This document shows positions 26,517 through 36,228 of a DNA stretch of 64,000 nt, piece after piece. Each line of letters begins with the position of its first letter. Within the stretch, counting starts at the first letter, position 1. Under the pieces are notes generated by a model. That model made no database searches. It was not told the origin of the DNA and saw nothing but the letters and a program-made list of their open reading frames with translations. The position numbers and the translations under genes are program-made. Source of the DNA: Sphingobacterium siyangense (GTDB lineage: Bacteria; Bacteroidota; Bacteroidia; Sphingobacteriales; Sphingobacteriaceae); assembly GCF_007830445.1 (NCBI RefSeq), contig NZ_VLKR01000003.1, positions 124,001 to 188,000 on the forward strand. Reading direction: 5' to 3'.

Positions 26517-29500
26517 ATGCCAGAAGAAAACGTAATAAATCAGAACGACTCCCTTGATCAAGGTGCATACGAGATTATTCGGAAGCGACTTCTTACACAA
26601 AAAGAAGAGCTTTCTATCAAACTCCAGCAACTAAATAATGCCCGCAAGGAAGTCTTTAATGCGACAAGTTTTATACTCAAGGCCAACCAACGGATCACCA
26701 CAGAAAATAACTGTGTTGCTCGCGGTATTTTAGCCCTGGACAATCTATGTATATTCGGTTATAACGTCCATTTTGGGTTACGTACCGAAATTAAACTCGA
26801 AGATGTTTTCAGTGTATATACGTTCGAAAACAATCAATTTATCCCACAATCGCTCGAGCTGATCAATGATCCTAATTTCATTGGCGATTACCAAAATTTA
26901 TATAAATACTATCGCGACTCGATCTTTTCCAAGTTTCGACGTACGGAAAACTATCTTTATATGATCTTTCAGACCAGCAAAAATCCTGCTGACCTGAAGG
27001 CATTCAAATGGTTGATTAAAGACGGAACGCTTCAATATCAGGACGACCGCAGCATTCATGAGGTTAAATTGCCTAATCAGTTTGAGTTTGACTGGACAAA
27101 AACAACCTTGGAAGATCGTCGCCTCGGAAAACACCCGCACATTTCCATTAAGGACAAGATCTTTATAGAAGCGATCAATGGCGATATTACTTTCAAAATT
27201 GAAAACAATACCGATACGGGAAAAGGAATCTTCTCCGAAAAAGTTTCAAACGCCGACCAACAACTGGATGATGCGGATTACTATTATGCAGACCTTGGCA
27301 ATTTGATTGCCGTACGCATTAAACCGTATCAAGAAGATTTCCGTGCATTTGTCTTTAACCAACGGACAAAAGAAGTTGTGAACCTTAAATCACTTAATGA
27401 ATCGGCCATTCTACTACCCGATAGTCAAGGTATCATTTTTTCTAACGGATACTACCTGCAGAATGGCACCCATAAAATCTTTGACGTCCAGTTTGACCAG
27501 GTTAGTTTCCTTAGACGCATAGCATCACCAAACGGCGAAGACTTTCTCTATATCTTTTGTCAGGAGGAAACGAATACCTACATCTTACTGTCTTATAACA
27601 TCATTCAGCAGCATGTCGAAACTCCGATCATCTGCAATGGCTTCACCCTTTTCAAAGACGGTAGTTTAATTTACTTTCACACAGAGGCCGAAGCAACAAG
27701 GCATCATCAGGTTCAGATCTGGGAAACCCCTTACATGGCTGTACTCAAAGAAAATGAGCTAAAAAAAGACGATCCGCTTTATAAGGTCGGTAATAAACAG
27801 ATCGTACAAGCCATGGCCGAGGCACAAGAAGTCATACAGCTCATCAACAAAGAAGACAGTTATGAAGGTCTTTATGAAGATATACTCAAAAAATCGACTG
27901 TCCTACTTGACTCCTATTTTTGGATAAAGGATGAAGCCTTGTCAAATCTTGGGCAGCCACTCGCACAGATCAAGGAGGTCGCCAATACAGCAATTGACGA
28001 ATTTGTTAAGGTCCAAGCCCAACGTAAATACGCCACAGAGCTCAATAGCAGTGCCGAGAAGAAAATGGAGGAGCTTACCTTTTCCATCAATAGTACAGTA
28101 GTCGAGAAGCTTGATCAACTTGTTCATCAACTGGCAGATTCACGTCGTTTACAAGGCGAAATCATTGACCTCAAAAATGTCAAATATATTGATGTAGTCC
28201 GCATCGATGCTTTACTCGATAAACTACAGTCAATCACCACCGAGCTCGCCGAAAAGACAATTGCCTTCTTGCTTCGCGACGAGGCTTTACACCCCTATGA
28301 GCAGAAAGTGGAGCAACAGAAAAACAATGTTGCAGCAATTATCAAGGTCTATGACGCCAAGGCGATCGAGGAAGCCAATTCGGCTATATCGAGTGAGCTG
28401 GAGCTGTTGATCGATATTCTAAACAGTTTAAAAATCGACGACTCCACTCAAACCACCAAAATTATCGAAAAGATAGCTGTTATTTTCTCTTCCTTGAATG
28501 AAGTCCGGTCGCAGCTTACACGCAAACTCAATTCATTAAAAAGTACGGAAGCCATTGCAGAATTTTCTGCCCAACTTACATTACTGGAGCAGTCTGTCAC
28601 CAACTACCTTGAACTCTCTACGACAACAGAAAAAGTAGACGAGTATTATACTAAGGTCATTGTTCAACTGGAAGAACTTGAAAGTAAGTTCTCAGAATTT
28701 GAGGACTTCGCCCTGAAGATAGCAGATAAGCGTGATGAAATCATCAAAGCATTTAATTCCCGCAGAGAGCAAATCGTTGAACAGATCAACAAACGAAGCT
28801 CTTCACTCGAACAAATTGGCCTTCGTGTATTAAAGAATATTGAAAACAAGTCAAAGACATTTGCAACGCGTGAGGAAATCCTAAGTTTCTTTGCTTCAGA
28901 TTTGATGATTGACAAAATCAGACAACTTGTGCAAGAACTGAAAACGCTCAGTGATGTTTCAAAAGCTGAAAATCTTGAAAACCTACTCAAAAAATCTCAA
29001 GAGGATGCATTACGCGTTTTACGTGACAAGAATGATCTTTTTGTAGATGGAGAGAACATTATTGCTCTTGGTAAGCATAAATTTGCCGTCAATAGTCAGT
29101 CACTCAGTTTAACGCTCGTACGCAAAAATGACGAAATATACTTCCATCTTACCGGAACGAGCTTCTATCAAAAAGTCAAAGGTTCCGAAATAGAAAACTT
29201 TAGAGATATTTGGGATCAGGAACTGATTTCCGAAAACAAAGATGTATACCGAGCTGAATATCTCGCTTATAAAACATTCCTTGCTTCTAAAGGACAGCAC
29301 GATTTTGATGCCAACCTGTTTATCAATCAGACTGTCGAGCAAAGTTATTCGGAAGGCTATGTCAAAGGAGTGCATAATTTTGATGCTCTGGTAATCTATG
29401 ATACCATCAAACAGCTAGACAGCAAGCTTGATCTCTTACGTTACGATGCTCATTTGCGTGCTATGGCGCAGTTGTTTTGGCATTCACTAGCCCAAGACCA

Positions 29501-31361
29501 ACAGGAAAAACAGAAAGCGTTGATCCAGTCTACACACTCCGTATTAAAAGCATTTCCAAATTCCACACGCTACCAATCTGTCGTTGACGAACTCACAAAA
29601 TTATTCAACAATTGGGACACTCATTTGGATCGCTCGACAATTAATGGAGAGGAGATCGCGAGCTATCTTTTCCAAACTTTCACAAGCTATAGCAAGTTTG
29701 TCGTCAGTGAACAATCGGATGAACTGAAAAAGGCTTTCATCAGGCTATTGGAAAACAAAAAGAGTTTCAAACTCTTTGAAGCAGATATTCAGCATACACA
29801 ATTTAGTCTCGTAGACCGTTTCTATTTGACTTTAAATTGGCTAAATTCTTTTATCGACGAGAACAGTGATTACCAGGGTTTCCACAAGTACATTGAGGAA
29901 ACTGCAGTCACACTTCTTTATCCAAAAGATGAATACCAATTGATCATCGCCAAAGACAATGCGCTCATCCAGGGATTAAAGGGAAATCATCCGATCTTGA
30001 ACAATGGAGAAGAGCAGATTCAATACCATCAATTTCTGCGTAGGTTGAAGACATTTGCCGAATTGAATGCCCCTCGTTTTCAAGAATTCGCTTCTTTGAA
30101 GGAACAGCTTGGAAAAACATATGCCAAGGAGCTGAAAATCGGAGAATTTGAACCAAAAGTCTTAACATCTTTTGTCCGAAATAAGTTGATCAACGAGGTT
30201 TACTTTCCATTGATCGGAAATAACCTGGCTAAACAACTTGGGGCAGCTGGCGACAATAAACGTACCGCCAGAATGGGTATGCTTCTCCTCATTTCTCCGC
30301 CAGGTTACGGAAAGACAACATTGATGGAATACCTCGCGAAAACCATGGGATTACATTTTGTGAAAATCAACGGACCTACAATTGGGCATTCCATTACTTC
30401 AATTGATCCTGTGGAGGCGAAAACTTCCGGGGAACGTGAGGAACTTAAGAAGATTAATCTTGCCTTTGAAATGGCCGACAATGTGATGCTCTACCTCGAT
30501 GATATCCAACATTTGAATCCTGAATTCCTACAGAAATTTATTTCATTGGCTGACGGGCAACGTAAGATCGACGGTATTTTTGAAGGCGAGAGTAAAACAT
30601 ATGATTTGCGCGGGAAAAGATTCTGCATCGTAATGGCTGGAAACCCCTATACAGAAAGCGGGTCCAAATTTCAGATTCCAGATATGCTTGCCAACCGTGC
30701 CGATGTCTACAATCTAGGGGATGTGATCGGTGATACCGAAGCACTATTCAATCTAAGCTTGATCGAAAATGCGGCAATTGAAAACAGCTACCTTGAAAAA
30801 ATAGCAAGCAAATCCTTCAACGACTTTTATGCTTTAGTGAACTACGCGCAATCGGTGGTAGACCAACTTCCCGATTTAGAAGGCAATTACCTGAAGCAAG
30901 ATATCGATGATTTTATAACGGTATTAAAACATGTATTAAAGATCAGAAATGTTGTCATCAAGGTCAATCAAAATTATATTCAAAGTGCGGCCATGCAGGA
31001 CAATTACCGAACAGAACCGCCGTTCAAAATGCAAGGATCCTACCGGAATATGAGCAAGCTCATTGCGCAGATCGTACCCATGATGAACGATCAGGAAATC
31101 GATCAAGTTCTCCTCGCACATTATGAAAGCGAGTCACAAACCCTTACTGCCGATACAGAAAGTAATCTTCTAAAATTGAAAGAACTCGCCGGATTGATAA
31201 ACAATGTGGAACAAGATCGCTGGGAACACATCAAACAAATCTTCCGCAAAAACAATAAACATGGTGGTTTGGCCAAAGATGATAAGGTGTTTGCACAGAT
31301 GCAGGACTTTAACGAAAATCTAGAGGGTATCATACAGGCCATTCGTGCTTATAAGAACTAA
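26517..31361 (+). CDS. Giant AAA+ ATPase with propeller-like and coiled-coil regions
   Basis: A 1614-residue protein, of a type usually annotated only as a DNA repair ATPase in Bacteroidota. Residues 1-60 form a coiled coil. Residues about 100-430 are beta-rich with repeating strand pairs, possibly a propeller. A long helical coiled-coil spans about 430-870, and more helical domains follow. The AAA+ module is near the C-terminus: Walker A PPGYGKTT (about 1259-1266), Walker B VMLYLDDIQ (about 1322-1330) and sensor-1 VMAGNP (about 1371). No signal or membrane segment is seen. It is the last gene of the PspA/flotillin operon and probably remodels membrane-bound assemblies; a DNA role is not shown by the sequence. 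Confidence 0.8.
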   Translation: MPEENVINQNDSLDQGAYEIIRKRLLTQKEELSIKLQQLNNARKEVFNATSFILKANQRITTENNCVARGILALDNLCIFGYNVHFGLRTEIKLEDVFSVYTFENNQFIPQSLELINDPNFIGDYQNLYKYYRDSIFSKFRRTENYLYMIFQTSKNPADLKAFKWLIKDGTLQYQDDRSIHEVKLPNQFEFDWTKTTLEDRRLGKHPHISIKDKIFIEAINGDITFKIENNTDTGKGIFSEKVSNADQQLDDADYYYADLGNLIAVRIKPYQEDFRAFVFNQRTKEVVNLKSLNESAILLPDSQGIIFSNGYYLQNGTHKIFDVQFDQVSFLRRIASPNGEDFLYIFCQEETNTYILLSYNIIQQHVETPIICNGFTLFKDGSLIYFHTEAEATRHHQVQIWETPYMAVLKENELKKDDPLYKVGNKQIVQAMAEAQEVIQLINKEDSYEGLYEDILKKSTVLLDSYFWIKDEALSNLGQPLAQIKEVANTAIDEFVKVQAQRKYATELNSSAEKKMEELTFSINSTVVEKLDQLVHQLADSRRLQGEIIDLKNVKYIDVVRIDALLDKLQSITTELAEKTIAFLLRDEALHPYEQKVEQQKNNVAAIIKVYDAKAIEEANSAISSELELLIDILNSLKIDDSTQTTKIIEKIAVIFSSLNEVRSQLTRKLNSLKSTEAIAEFSAQLTLLEQSVTNYLELSTTTEKVDEYYTKVIVQLEELESKFSEFEDFALKIADKRDEIIKAFNSRREQIVEQINKRSSSLEQIGLRVLKNIENKSKTFATREEILSFFASDLMIDKIRQLVQELKTLSDVSKAENLENLLKKSQEDALRVLRDKNDLFVDGENIIALGKHKFAVNSQSLSLTLVRKNDEIYFHLTGTSFYQKVKGSEIENFRDIWDQELISENKDVYRAEYLAYKTFLASKGQHDFDANLFINQTVEQSYSEGYVKGVHNFDALVIYDTIKQLDSKLDLLRYDAHLRAMAQLFWHSLAQDQQEKQKALIQSTHSVLKAFPNSTRYQSVVDELTKLFNNWDTHLDRSTINGEEIASYLFQTFTSYSKFVVSEQSDELKKAFIRLLENKKSFKLFEADIQHTQFSLVDRFYLTLNWLNSFIDENSDYQGFHKYIEETAVTLLYPKDEYQLIIAKDNALIQGLKGNHPILNNGEEQIQYHQFLRRLKTFAELNAPRFQEFASLKEQLGKTYAKELKIGEFEPKVLTSFVRNKLINEVYFPLIGNNLAKQLGAAGDNKRTARMGMLLLISPPGYGKTTLMEYLAKTMGLHFVKINGPTIGHSITSIDPVEAKTSGEREELKKINLAFEMADNVMLYLDDIQHLNPEFLQKFISLADGQRKIDGIFEGESKTYDLRGKRFCIVMAGNPYTESGSKFQIPDMLANRADVYNLGDVIGDTEALFNLSLIENAAIENSYLEKIASKSFNDFYALVNYAQSVVDQLPDLEGNYLKQDIDDFITVLKHVLKIRNVVIKVNQNYIQSAAMQDNYRTEPPFKMQGSYRNMSKLIAQIVPMMNDQEIDQVLLAHYESESQTLTADTESNLLKLKELAGLINNVEQDRWEHIKQIFRKNNKHGGLAKDDKVFAQMQDFNENLEGIIQAIRAYKN

Positions 31362-31373
31362 TATTTAACATTG

Positions 31374-31417
31374 CTATTCCAGTGGACTTTACCTGTCTAT
31401 TCAGCTGGAATAGCAGT
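31374..31417 (+). terminator. Hairpin after the PspA-flotillin-ATPase operon
   Basis: TGCTATTCCAG (31374-31384) pairs with CTGGAATAGCA (31407-31417) across a 22-base loop, 13 bases after the ATPase stop. The following sequence is only weakly T-rich. Confidence 0.6.
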
Positions 31418-31481
31418 ATTTCTGATACGAGTACTGTCAAATATTTTTTAAGCATTAGCTATTTTTAGGTTGATTAATGAT

Positions 31482-31511
31482 TATCTTTGATAGTATCAAA
31501 TGATAGTATCA
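31482..31511 (+). promoter_or_regulatory. fic promoter with two tandem palindromic operators
   Basis: TATCTTTG (31482-31489) is a -7 box. TGATAGTATCA, a perfect 11-base palindrome around a central G, occurs twice at 31488-31498 and 31501-31511, a 13-base period. Together they cover the predicted transcription start and end five bases before the fic ATG at 31517. Confidence 0.65.
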
Positions 31512-31516
31512 TCATA

Positions 31517-32473
31517 ATGAAACCACCGTATATTATTACAAGTGAAACTTTAAAATTAGTTAGTTCTATTTCAGAAAGAATAGGAGAAATTAATGCTGCT
31601 CATTTATATAAACCCACCACGGAGCTACGAAAAAAGAACCGTATAAAAACGATTCAATCGTCTTTAGAAATCGAAGGTAACACGTTAACTGAGGAACAAA
31701 TTACCGCATTATTAGAAAATAAAAGAATTATTGCACCCAAAAAGGATATTTTAGAGGTACAAAATGCTATAAAAGTTTATGACAAATTAAATGATTTTAA
31801 TCCTTATGAATTAAAAAATTTAGAAAAGGCTCATTCTCTCCTGATGAATGGGTTGATCGATAATGCAGGAAAATTAAGAACTACGAATGTGGGTATTGTA
31901 AAAGGTTCAAAGGTAAAACATATTGCCCCAAGTGGGACAATGGTTAAAGGTTTGATGAAAGATCTTTTTGCTTATCTAAAAAAAGACGCAGATTTAATTC
32001 TAATCAAAAGTTGTGTATTCCATTATGAATTTGAATTTATACATCCGTTTATCGACGGCAACGGCAGAATGGGGAGATTATGGCAAACATTGATTTTAAT
32101 GCAGCGATATCCTGTTTTTGAGTTTTTACCCATTGAGAGCCTAATCAAACAAAAGCAAGATGCGTATTACGCAAAGCTCTCAGAGTCGGACAAAGAGGGT
32201 AGCTCAACACCATTTATTGAGTTCATGCTTGGGATTATTCTGACCGCTTTAGAAGAACTTTTACAAGCTCAAAATAAAACACTTCGTTTAGAAGACAGAA
32301 TAAGTCTGTTTAAAGAGAAAATCGGTCAAAATAAATTTCATCGAAAAGACTATCTACAAACTTTTAAGAATATTTCCGCTCCCACTGCAAGCAGGGATCT
32401 AAAATGGGCTGTTGAACAAAATATTTTAAAGAAGTTTGGAGAGCAACGATTGACAGAATATCAATTCAAGTAA
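31517..32473 (+). CDS. Fic-domain protein with N-terminal inhibitory helix and C-terminal winged helix
   Basis: A 318-residue protein predicted to transfer AMP (or another nucleotide moiety) onto target proteins. The N-terminal inhibitory motif S49-L-E-I-E53-G54-N55 makes it a class II Fic enzyme, self-inhibited by a Glu. The catalytic loop is HPFIDGNGR (residues 176-184) with invariant His176. The last 50 residues look like a winged helix (RKDYLQTF ... PTASRDLKWAVEQNIL), which could bind the tandem operators just upstream. The start at 31517 fits the family N-terminus. The gene looks more AT-rich than its neighbours, suggesting transfer. Confidence 0.9.
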   Translation: MKPPYIITSETLKLVSSISERIGEINAAHLYKPTTELRKKNRIKTIQSSLEIEGNTLTEEQITALLENKRIIAPKKDILEVQNAIKVYDKLNDFNPYELKNLEKAHSLLMNGLIDNAGKLRTTNVGIVKGSKVKHIAPSGTMVKGLMKDLFAYLKKDADLILIKSCVFHYEFEFIHPFIDGNGRMGRLWQTLILMQRYPVFEFLPIESLIKQKQDAYYAKLSESDKEGSSTPFIEFMLGIILTALEELLQAQNKTLRLEDRISLFKEKIGQNKFHRKDYLQTFKNISAPTASRDLKWAVEQNILKKFGEQRLTEYQFK

Positions 32474-32611
32474 TTTACTATATAATGAAAACAGCAAATC
32501 TATATTTAACATTCGGCTATACATTTAGTTCTTCTTGTTGACATTCGATGATATAATCACCCTCCTCAGGATATTTAGTATGATATTTCGTTTCCATAAT
32601 TGTTTTGCACT

Positions 32612-32845
32612 CTATAATACTATTTCATTAAAACCAAATAATACGACCATCTTCTGCGCGAAGGCTATCTTAGCAATGTCCAATAAACGTTCAAGTTCCA
32701 CCATATCTGGAATGTGACGTTTCATACGCAATGTATCTTCATCTAAATCTTCAAAATCGGCTACACGCCAATTTATATAAGCATCATGGACTTCAATGGA
32801 AATTTGGAACATATTGTTCAGGAGATCAGAGAATATAAGAACCGG
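32612..32845 (-). pseudogene. Remnant or frameshifted small gene
   Basis: From 32812 to 32612 the minus strand encodes 66 residues with natural codon use (MFQISIEVHDAYINWRV...). The strongest ribosome site, GGAGG, lies further upstream and precedes an ATG (32843-32845) in a different frame that stops after 11 codons. Joining the two frames would need one frameshift. I do not recognise the protein. It may be a degraded gene, a translated fragment or a small gene starting at a weak codon. Other frames in 32474-33021 show nothing. Confidence 0.4.
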
Positions 32846-32905
32846 ATATCCATTTTACTTACCTCCATTTAAAAAAACCTGAGATAAGCAAAATCAAAGC
32901 TATTT

Positions 32906-32945
32906 CAATAAAAAGTTCCCAAAATGGGAACTTTTTATTGAGTTT
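32906..32945. terminator. Strong bidirectional terminator
   Basis: CAATAAAAAGTTCCC and GGGAACTTTTTATTG pair perfectly around AAAAT. It separates the remnant/fic region from the end of the lipid cluster, about 80 bases beyond the last gene of that operon. Confidence 0.85.
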
Positions 32946-33021
32946 GTTATAAGATTAAAAAATATTGAGAGTAAGATTAAAGAAAATACTACTAGGCTAT
33001 GAGCTTTTCAATCTTTTACAA

Positions 33022-34728
33022 TTATCCGCCCTTCACAGCCCCCGAAGAAACTGTAAATATGCCAAAGTCGTCGATCAGCATACGTTCCTTAACGACTCCA
33101 TTGTAGGCCATCAGACGGTCTAATTCTTTCTGCGAACGACGGCGCATCACCCAGTCTTTTTTCTGATGACTGTTTAACACGTAAGCAATCATCTTTAACT
33201 GTGGATGCCATGGCTGTCCAGTATAAACCAAATGACTGCTTTCTTCACAAATCGAAGTTGCACCTTTTACAGCTCTACTTGCCATTTCGTTATCACCAAA
33301 AAGTTCAAAGATACCTGAGATAATAACAATGTTAGGCTTGAATTCCAGTTTGGAATAGGTAGCTGGATCAAAACAATCGTAGTTGGTAAATCGTATTCCC
33401 TGCAATCCGTTTCTACGGATAATCTTCTCTCCTACCGCAATATTTGACAACAGGAATTCATTAATCACGATTTCGGCCTCGGGATATTTTTCTTTAATAT
33501 CAAATAAGTAATTTCCGGTCCCACCCGCAATGTCCAATATCTTAACGGTTTTCCCAGCAGCTTTAACTTTTGTTATATGCTCTTCCAGCAACTGTAACAA
33601 GTGTTGTTTTCGAATGCGAATTCCTTTCCAGCCGATGGCCTCCAGATAACCACGGTCGAGGATGCGGCCAAAGCGGTTTTTACCCTGCGATTCATTGCGA
33701 TAGACGTAATCCAGCGATATCCCAGAATCAAATCCAAACTGCAGGCCTAAATTCATTCCTTTACTTAAGGAACCTATTTTACCCAATGCCCATTTCTGGA
33801 CCGCATAATTCAATTTTTCACCCGCAGGAAGTAACTTATGGTATAATTGTTCATACTCTTTCACCGAAAACTCATCGGGTTCAAGCGTCAGCTCAGGACT
33901 TTGTCGGGCATAGGCCTTGTCGATAAAGTTTCGCAGATACTGGTACACCTTTTGCCGGTTTGTTTCAAATAGAATCCCATGGTAGAAATTACGTAATGTA
34001 ATAAAGGTCTTCAATTTTGAAGCAATTGTCACAAAGAATTTTTTCTGCACCGAATTTTTGACCACATAATCTTTTTCAGCAGAAAGGACAATCACAGGAA
34101 TATCAATCGCCGTAGCGTCTTCAACGATACGCTCGCCAGCTTTTAATAGATCAACCAACAAAGCGCCATTGATAGATTTGGAAATCAAAGGATCGGCATC
34201 GTAAGCCTTCTGCTGGTCTATATCGTGAGTCAACACTTTAGATTTGACATAACTCTGGATAATCAGATCTTTTTTTAGCTTTGTTCCCAAAGCAATCATC
34301 TGATTTGCCAAGGGCACATATAATTTAATTTCAAATGCAGGTGCCAACAATGCAATACCTGCGACTTTAGGAGCAAAATCATGTACCCAGGCACTGACAA
34401 CAACTCCTGCAATACTATTGGCGATAACGAAAATGTCTTTCGAATCAACCAAATATTCACGGCCTATATAATGAACGAAACTATCTAGATCCCGCACATA
34501 ATCCATAAAGATCGGTGAAACTGGTTCTTTCGTATAACCATGTCCGCGCAAATCAAATGCAAAGATTGAATGATCGGCAAACTGTGGATCCGTAGCCATC
34601 TCCTGCAGACGTTCCGAATGCTCATGCCCACGGTGCAGTACAATCAATGCCCGCTGTCCAGCCTGATAATTCCAGACGCGATATAATAACTCCCCTTGAT
34701 CAAAACTCTTGAAGTAACCTGATTTCAT
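33022..34728 (-). CDS. Alpha/beta hydrolase fused to a SAM-dependent methyltransferase (YnbC-like)
   Basis: A 568-residue fusion. Residues 1-290 are an alpha/beta hydrolase resembling monoglyceride lipases (HRGHEHSERL, FDLRGHGYT). The nucleophile elbow reads ANSIA, so both Gly of GxSxG are replaced by Ala; the C-terminal catalytic His is in FYHGIL. Residues about 300-568 are a class I methyltransferase (VKILDIAGGTGNYLFDI is the SAM motif). Size and architecture match E. coli YnbC. It is the last gene of the Ynb-like operon. Substrate unknown, presumably a lipid or lipid head group made by the cluster. Confidence 0.85.
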   Translation of the reverse strand: MKSGYFKSFDQGELLYRVWNYQAGQRALIVLHRGHEHSERLQEMATDPQFADHSIFAFDLRGHGYTKEPVSPIFMDYVRDLDSFVHYIGREYLVDSKDIFVIANSIAGVVVSAWVHDFAPKVAGIALLAPAFEIKLYVPLANQMIALGTKLKKDLIIQSYVKSKVLTHDIDQQKAYDADPLISKSINGALLVDLLKAGERIVEDATAIDIPVIVLSAEKDYVVKNSVQKKFFVTIASKLKTFITLRNFYHGILFETNRQKVYQYLRNFIDKAYARQSPELTLEPDEFSVKEYEQLYHKLLPAGEKLNYAVQKWALGKIGSLSKGMNLGLQFGFDSGISLDYVYRNESQGKNRFGRILDRGYLEAIGWKGIRIRKQHLLQLLEEHITKVKAAGKTVKILDIAGGTGNYLFDIKEKYPEAEIVINEFLLSNIAVGEKIIRRNGLQGIRFTNYDCFDPATYSKLEFKPNIVIISGIFELFGDNEMASRAVKGATSICEESSHLVYTGQPWHPQLKMIAYVLNSHQKKDWVMRRRSQKELDRLMAYNGVVKERMLIDDFGIFTVSSGAVKGG

Positions 34729-34791
34729 GTATAATTTTACTGACTAATATCAAATAGTATATTTAACAACAAAGATCATGCAAATGACCGT

Positions 34792-36228
34792 CTAGCTATT
34801 TCTCTCGACTAGCACCTTCATCAACTTAAGTGCATGTTTATGCAATACAAGATGTTTATTATGAGATTTAACCAAATCTATAGCATCCATTAAATCTAAA
34901 GATAATATTTTTTGTGACAATAGAACAGCAAAAATCATACTCCTGCTGTAGCCCATTGTACAATGTATAATCATATTTTCACCTCGCTTCAATTGCTGAT
35001 AACGGATGACGAGCGCAGCCAATATCCTTTCGGCATCAGCCAGCGTAATTGCCGCTATATCCAACAATGGAAATGAATGATAGTTTTCCTGTACATGTAG
35101 GATCGCTATTTCTTCCAATTCGGCAGCCAGGTCAAAAACAATCAGATGCTTATTCAGACCGAGCACACGGAGATCTCCTGCTGTCGTCCTCGGGCCTACA
35201 TAACAACCTGGTAAAATCTCAAGCAATGGCAGATTATTACGACGTCTTGCGAATCGCCACAACAACCAATAAATCCATTGGTATGGGCTATAAAACAATT
35301 TCTTAAAGCCGGATATCCAACCTTTTTCATTTTTCAGAAACCTTGGATTATTGATAACATAATTCCTTCCTACCGCAATACAGACTAAGGATGGCCAACA
35401 CAAAAGATATAATCCAAATGCATGAGTTCCGCCCCACAATGCCAGTAACAGTAAACACCAGCCGATGGCGTAGTAAACGTTGCCAATTCCCTGGTTTCTA
35501 CGACAAACCTCGGCCTCCAAGTCTAATTTCGCCTTTTCGTCTAATTTCATCTTTTCGGTACCGGCCAAAAAGGGCAAATCCCCCGCCTTTAGCCTCAATA
35601 AAGCGCTGTCATGAAGCAATCCCGATGGTGATGGGAATAGGACAAATCCAACATGAACCAGAATCAACGCGGTCAACACATCCACCAGATGGTGCTGATA
35701 AACGGTGAGTGTAGCAATCCCCATGAATAGCAGCCAAATCCCCACTACCCAGCGTGTCCAACCTTTTAGCGCCCTACCGAGCACAGACCAAAACAGACAT
35801 GCATACGCCACATGCAACGAAGGTGCTTGATTAAATGGAGAGTCATGCTTACTTAAAAAGGCGAAGAAGAATTTAAAAACAGGATGCTCAATGCTAGGCC
35901 TATCAAAAGAAAATCGCAAGGGAAAAATAGAAAAACAACAAATAGAGACGATGGTAATGAAACTGAAACGCTTCGTATAGACCCAAAGCTCTTCTCGACT
36001 TCGACAACAGAAAGGAACCAAAGCGAAGAACAAACCGCTACTCATGTAGGGGATAATCATCCAAGAAACGAACGGCATAAAGTGTTCAAAAGGAAACACA
36101 AACGAAGATACAGTAGCCTGATTTGCAGCATGGACCGCAGCAGCAGAATAAGTCAACTGGAAAAATAGCGCACAATAAAGGAAAACAGCAAATTGCAGCC
36201 CCCTATTTTTCAGTCGTTTTTCATCCAT
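34792..36228 (-). CDS. PAP2-type membrane phosphatase/phosphotransferase fused to a dual-specificity phosphatase (YnbD-like)
   Basis: A 478-residue membrane protein. The N-terminal half has about six hydrophobic helices and the PAP2 motifs PSLHVAY and YQHHLVDV, as in inositol phosphotransferases and lipid phosphate phosphatases. Two or more further helices lie around residues 250-320. The C-terminal 150 residues are a tyrosine/dual-specificity phosphatase with the P-loop HCTMGYSRS. The same PAP2-DSP fusion is E. coli YnbD. Its start overlaps the end of the dehydrogenase gene by 19 bases, showing tight coupling. Confidence 0.87.
   Translation of the reverse strand: MDEKRLKNRGLQFAVFLYCALFFQLTYSAAAVHAANQATVSSFVFPFEHFMPFVSWMIIPYMSSGLFFALVPFCCRSREELWVYTKRFSFITIVSICCFSIFPLRFSFDRPSIEHPVFKFFFAFLSKHDSPFNQAPSLHVAYACLFWSVLGRALKGWTRWVVGIWLLFMGIATLTVYQHHLVDVLTALILVHVGFVLFPSPSGLLHDSALLRLKAGDLPFLAGTEKMKLDEKAKLDLEAEVCRRNQGIGNVYYAIGWCLLLLALWGGTHAFGLYLLCWPSLVCIAVGRNYVINNPRFLKNEKGWISGFKKLFYSPYQWIYWLLWRFARRRNNLPLLEILPGCYVGPRTTAGDLRVLGLNKHLIVFDLAAELEEIAILHVQENYHSFPLLDIAAITLADAERILAALVIRYQQLKRGENMIIHCTMGYSRSMIFAVLLSQKILSLDLMDAIDLVKSHNKHLVLHKHALKLMKVLVERNS

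Noticed and set aside
35391..35708. Plus-strand frame inside the PAP2-phosphatase gene
   Set aside because: It lies opposite clear PAP2 helices and has a low-complexity, charge-biased translation; an antisense shadow.
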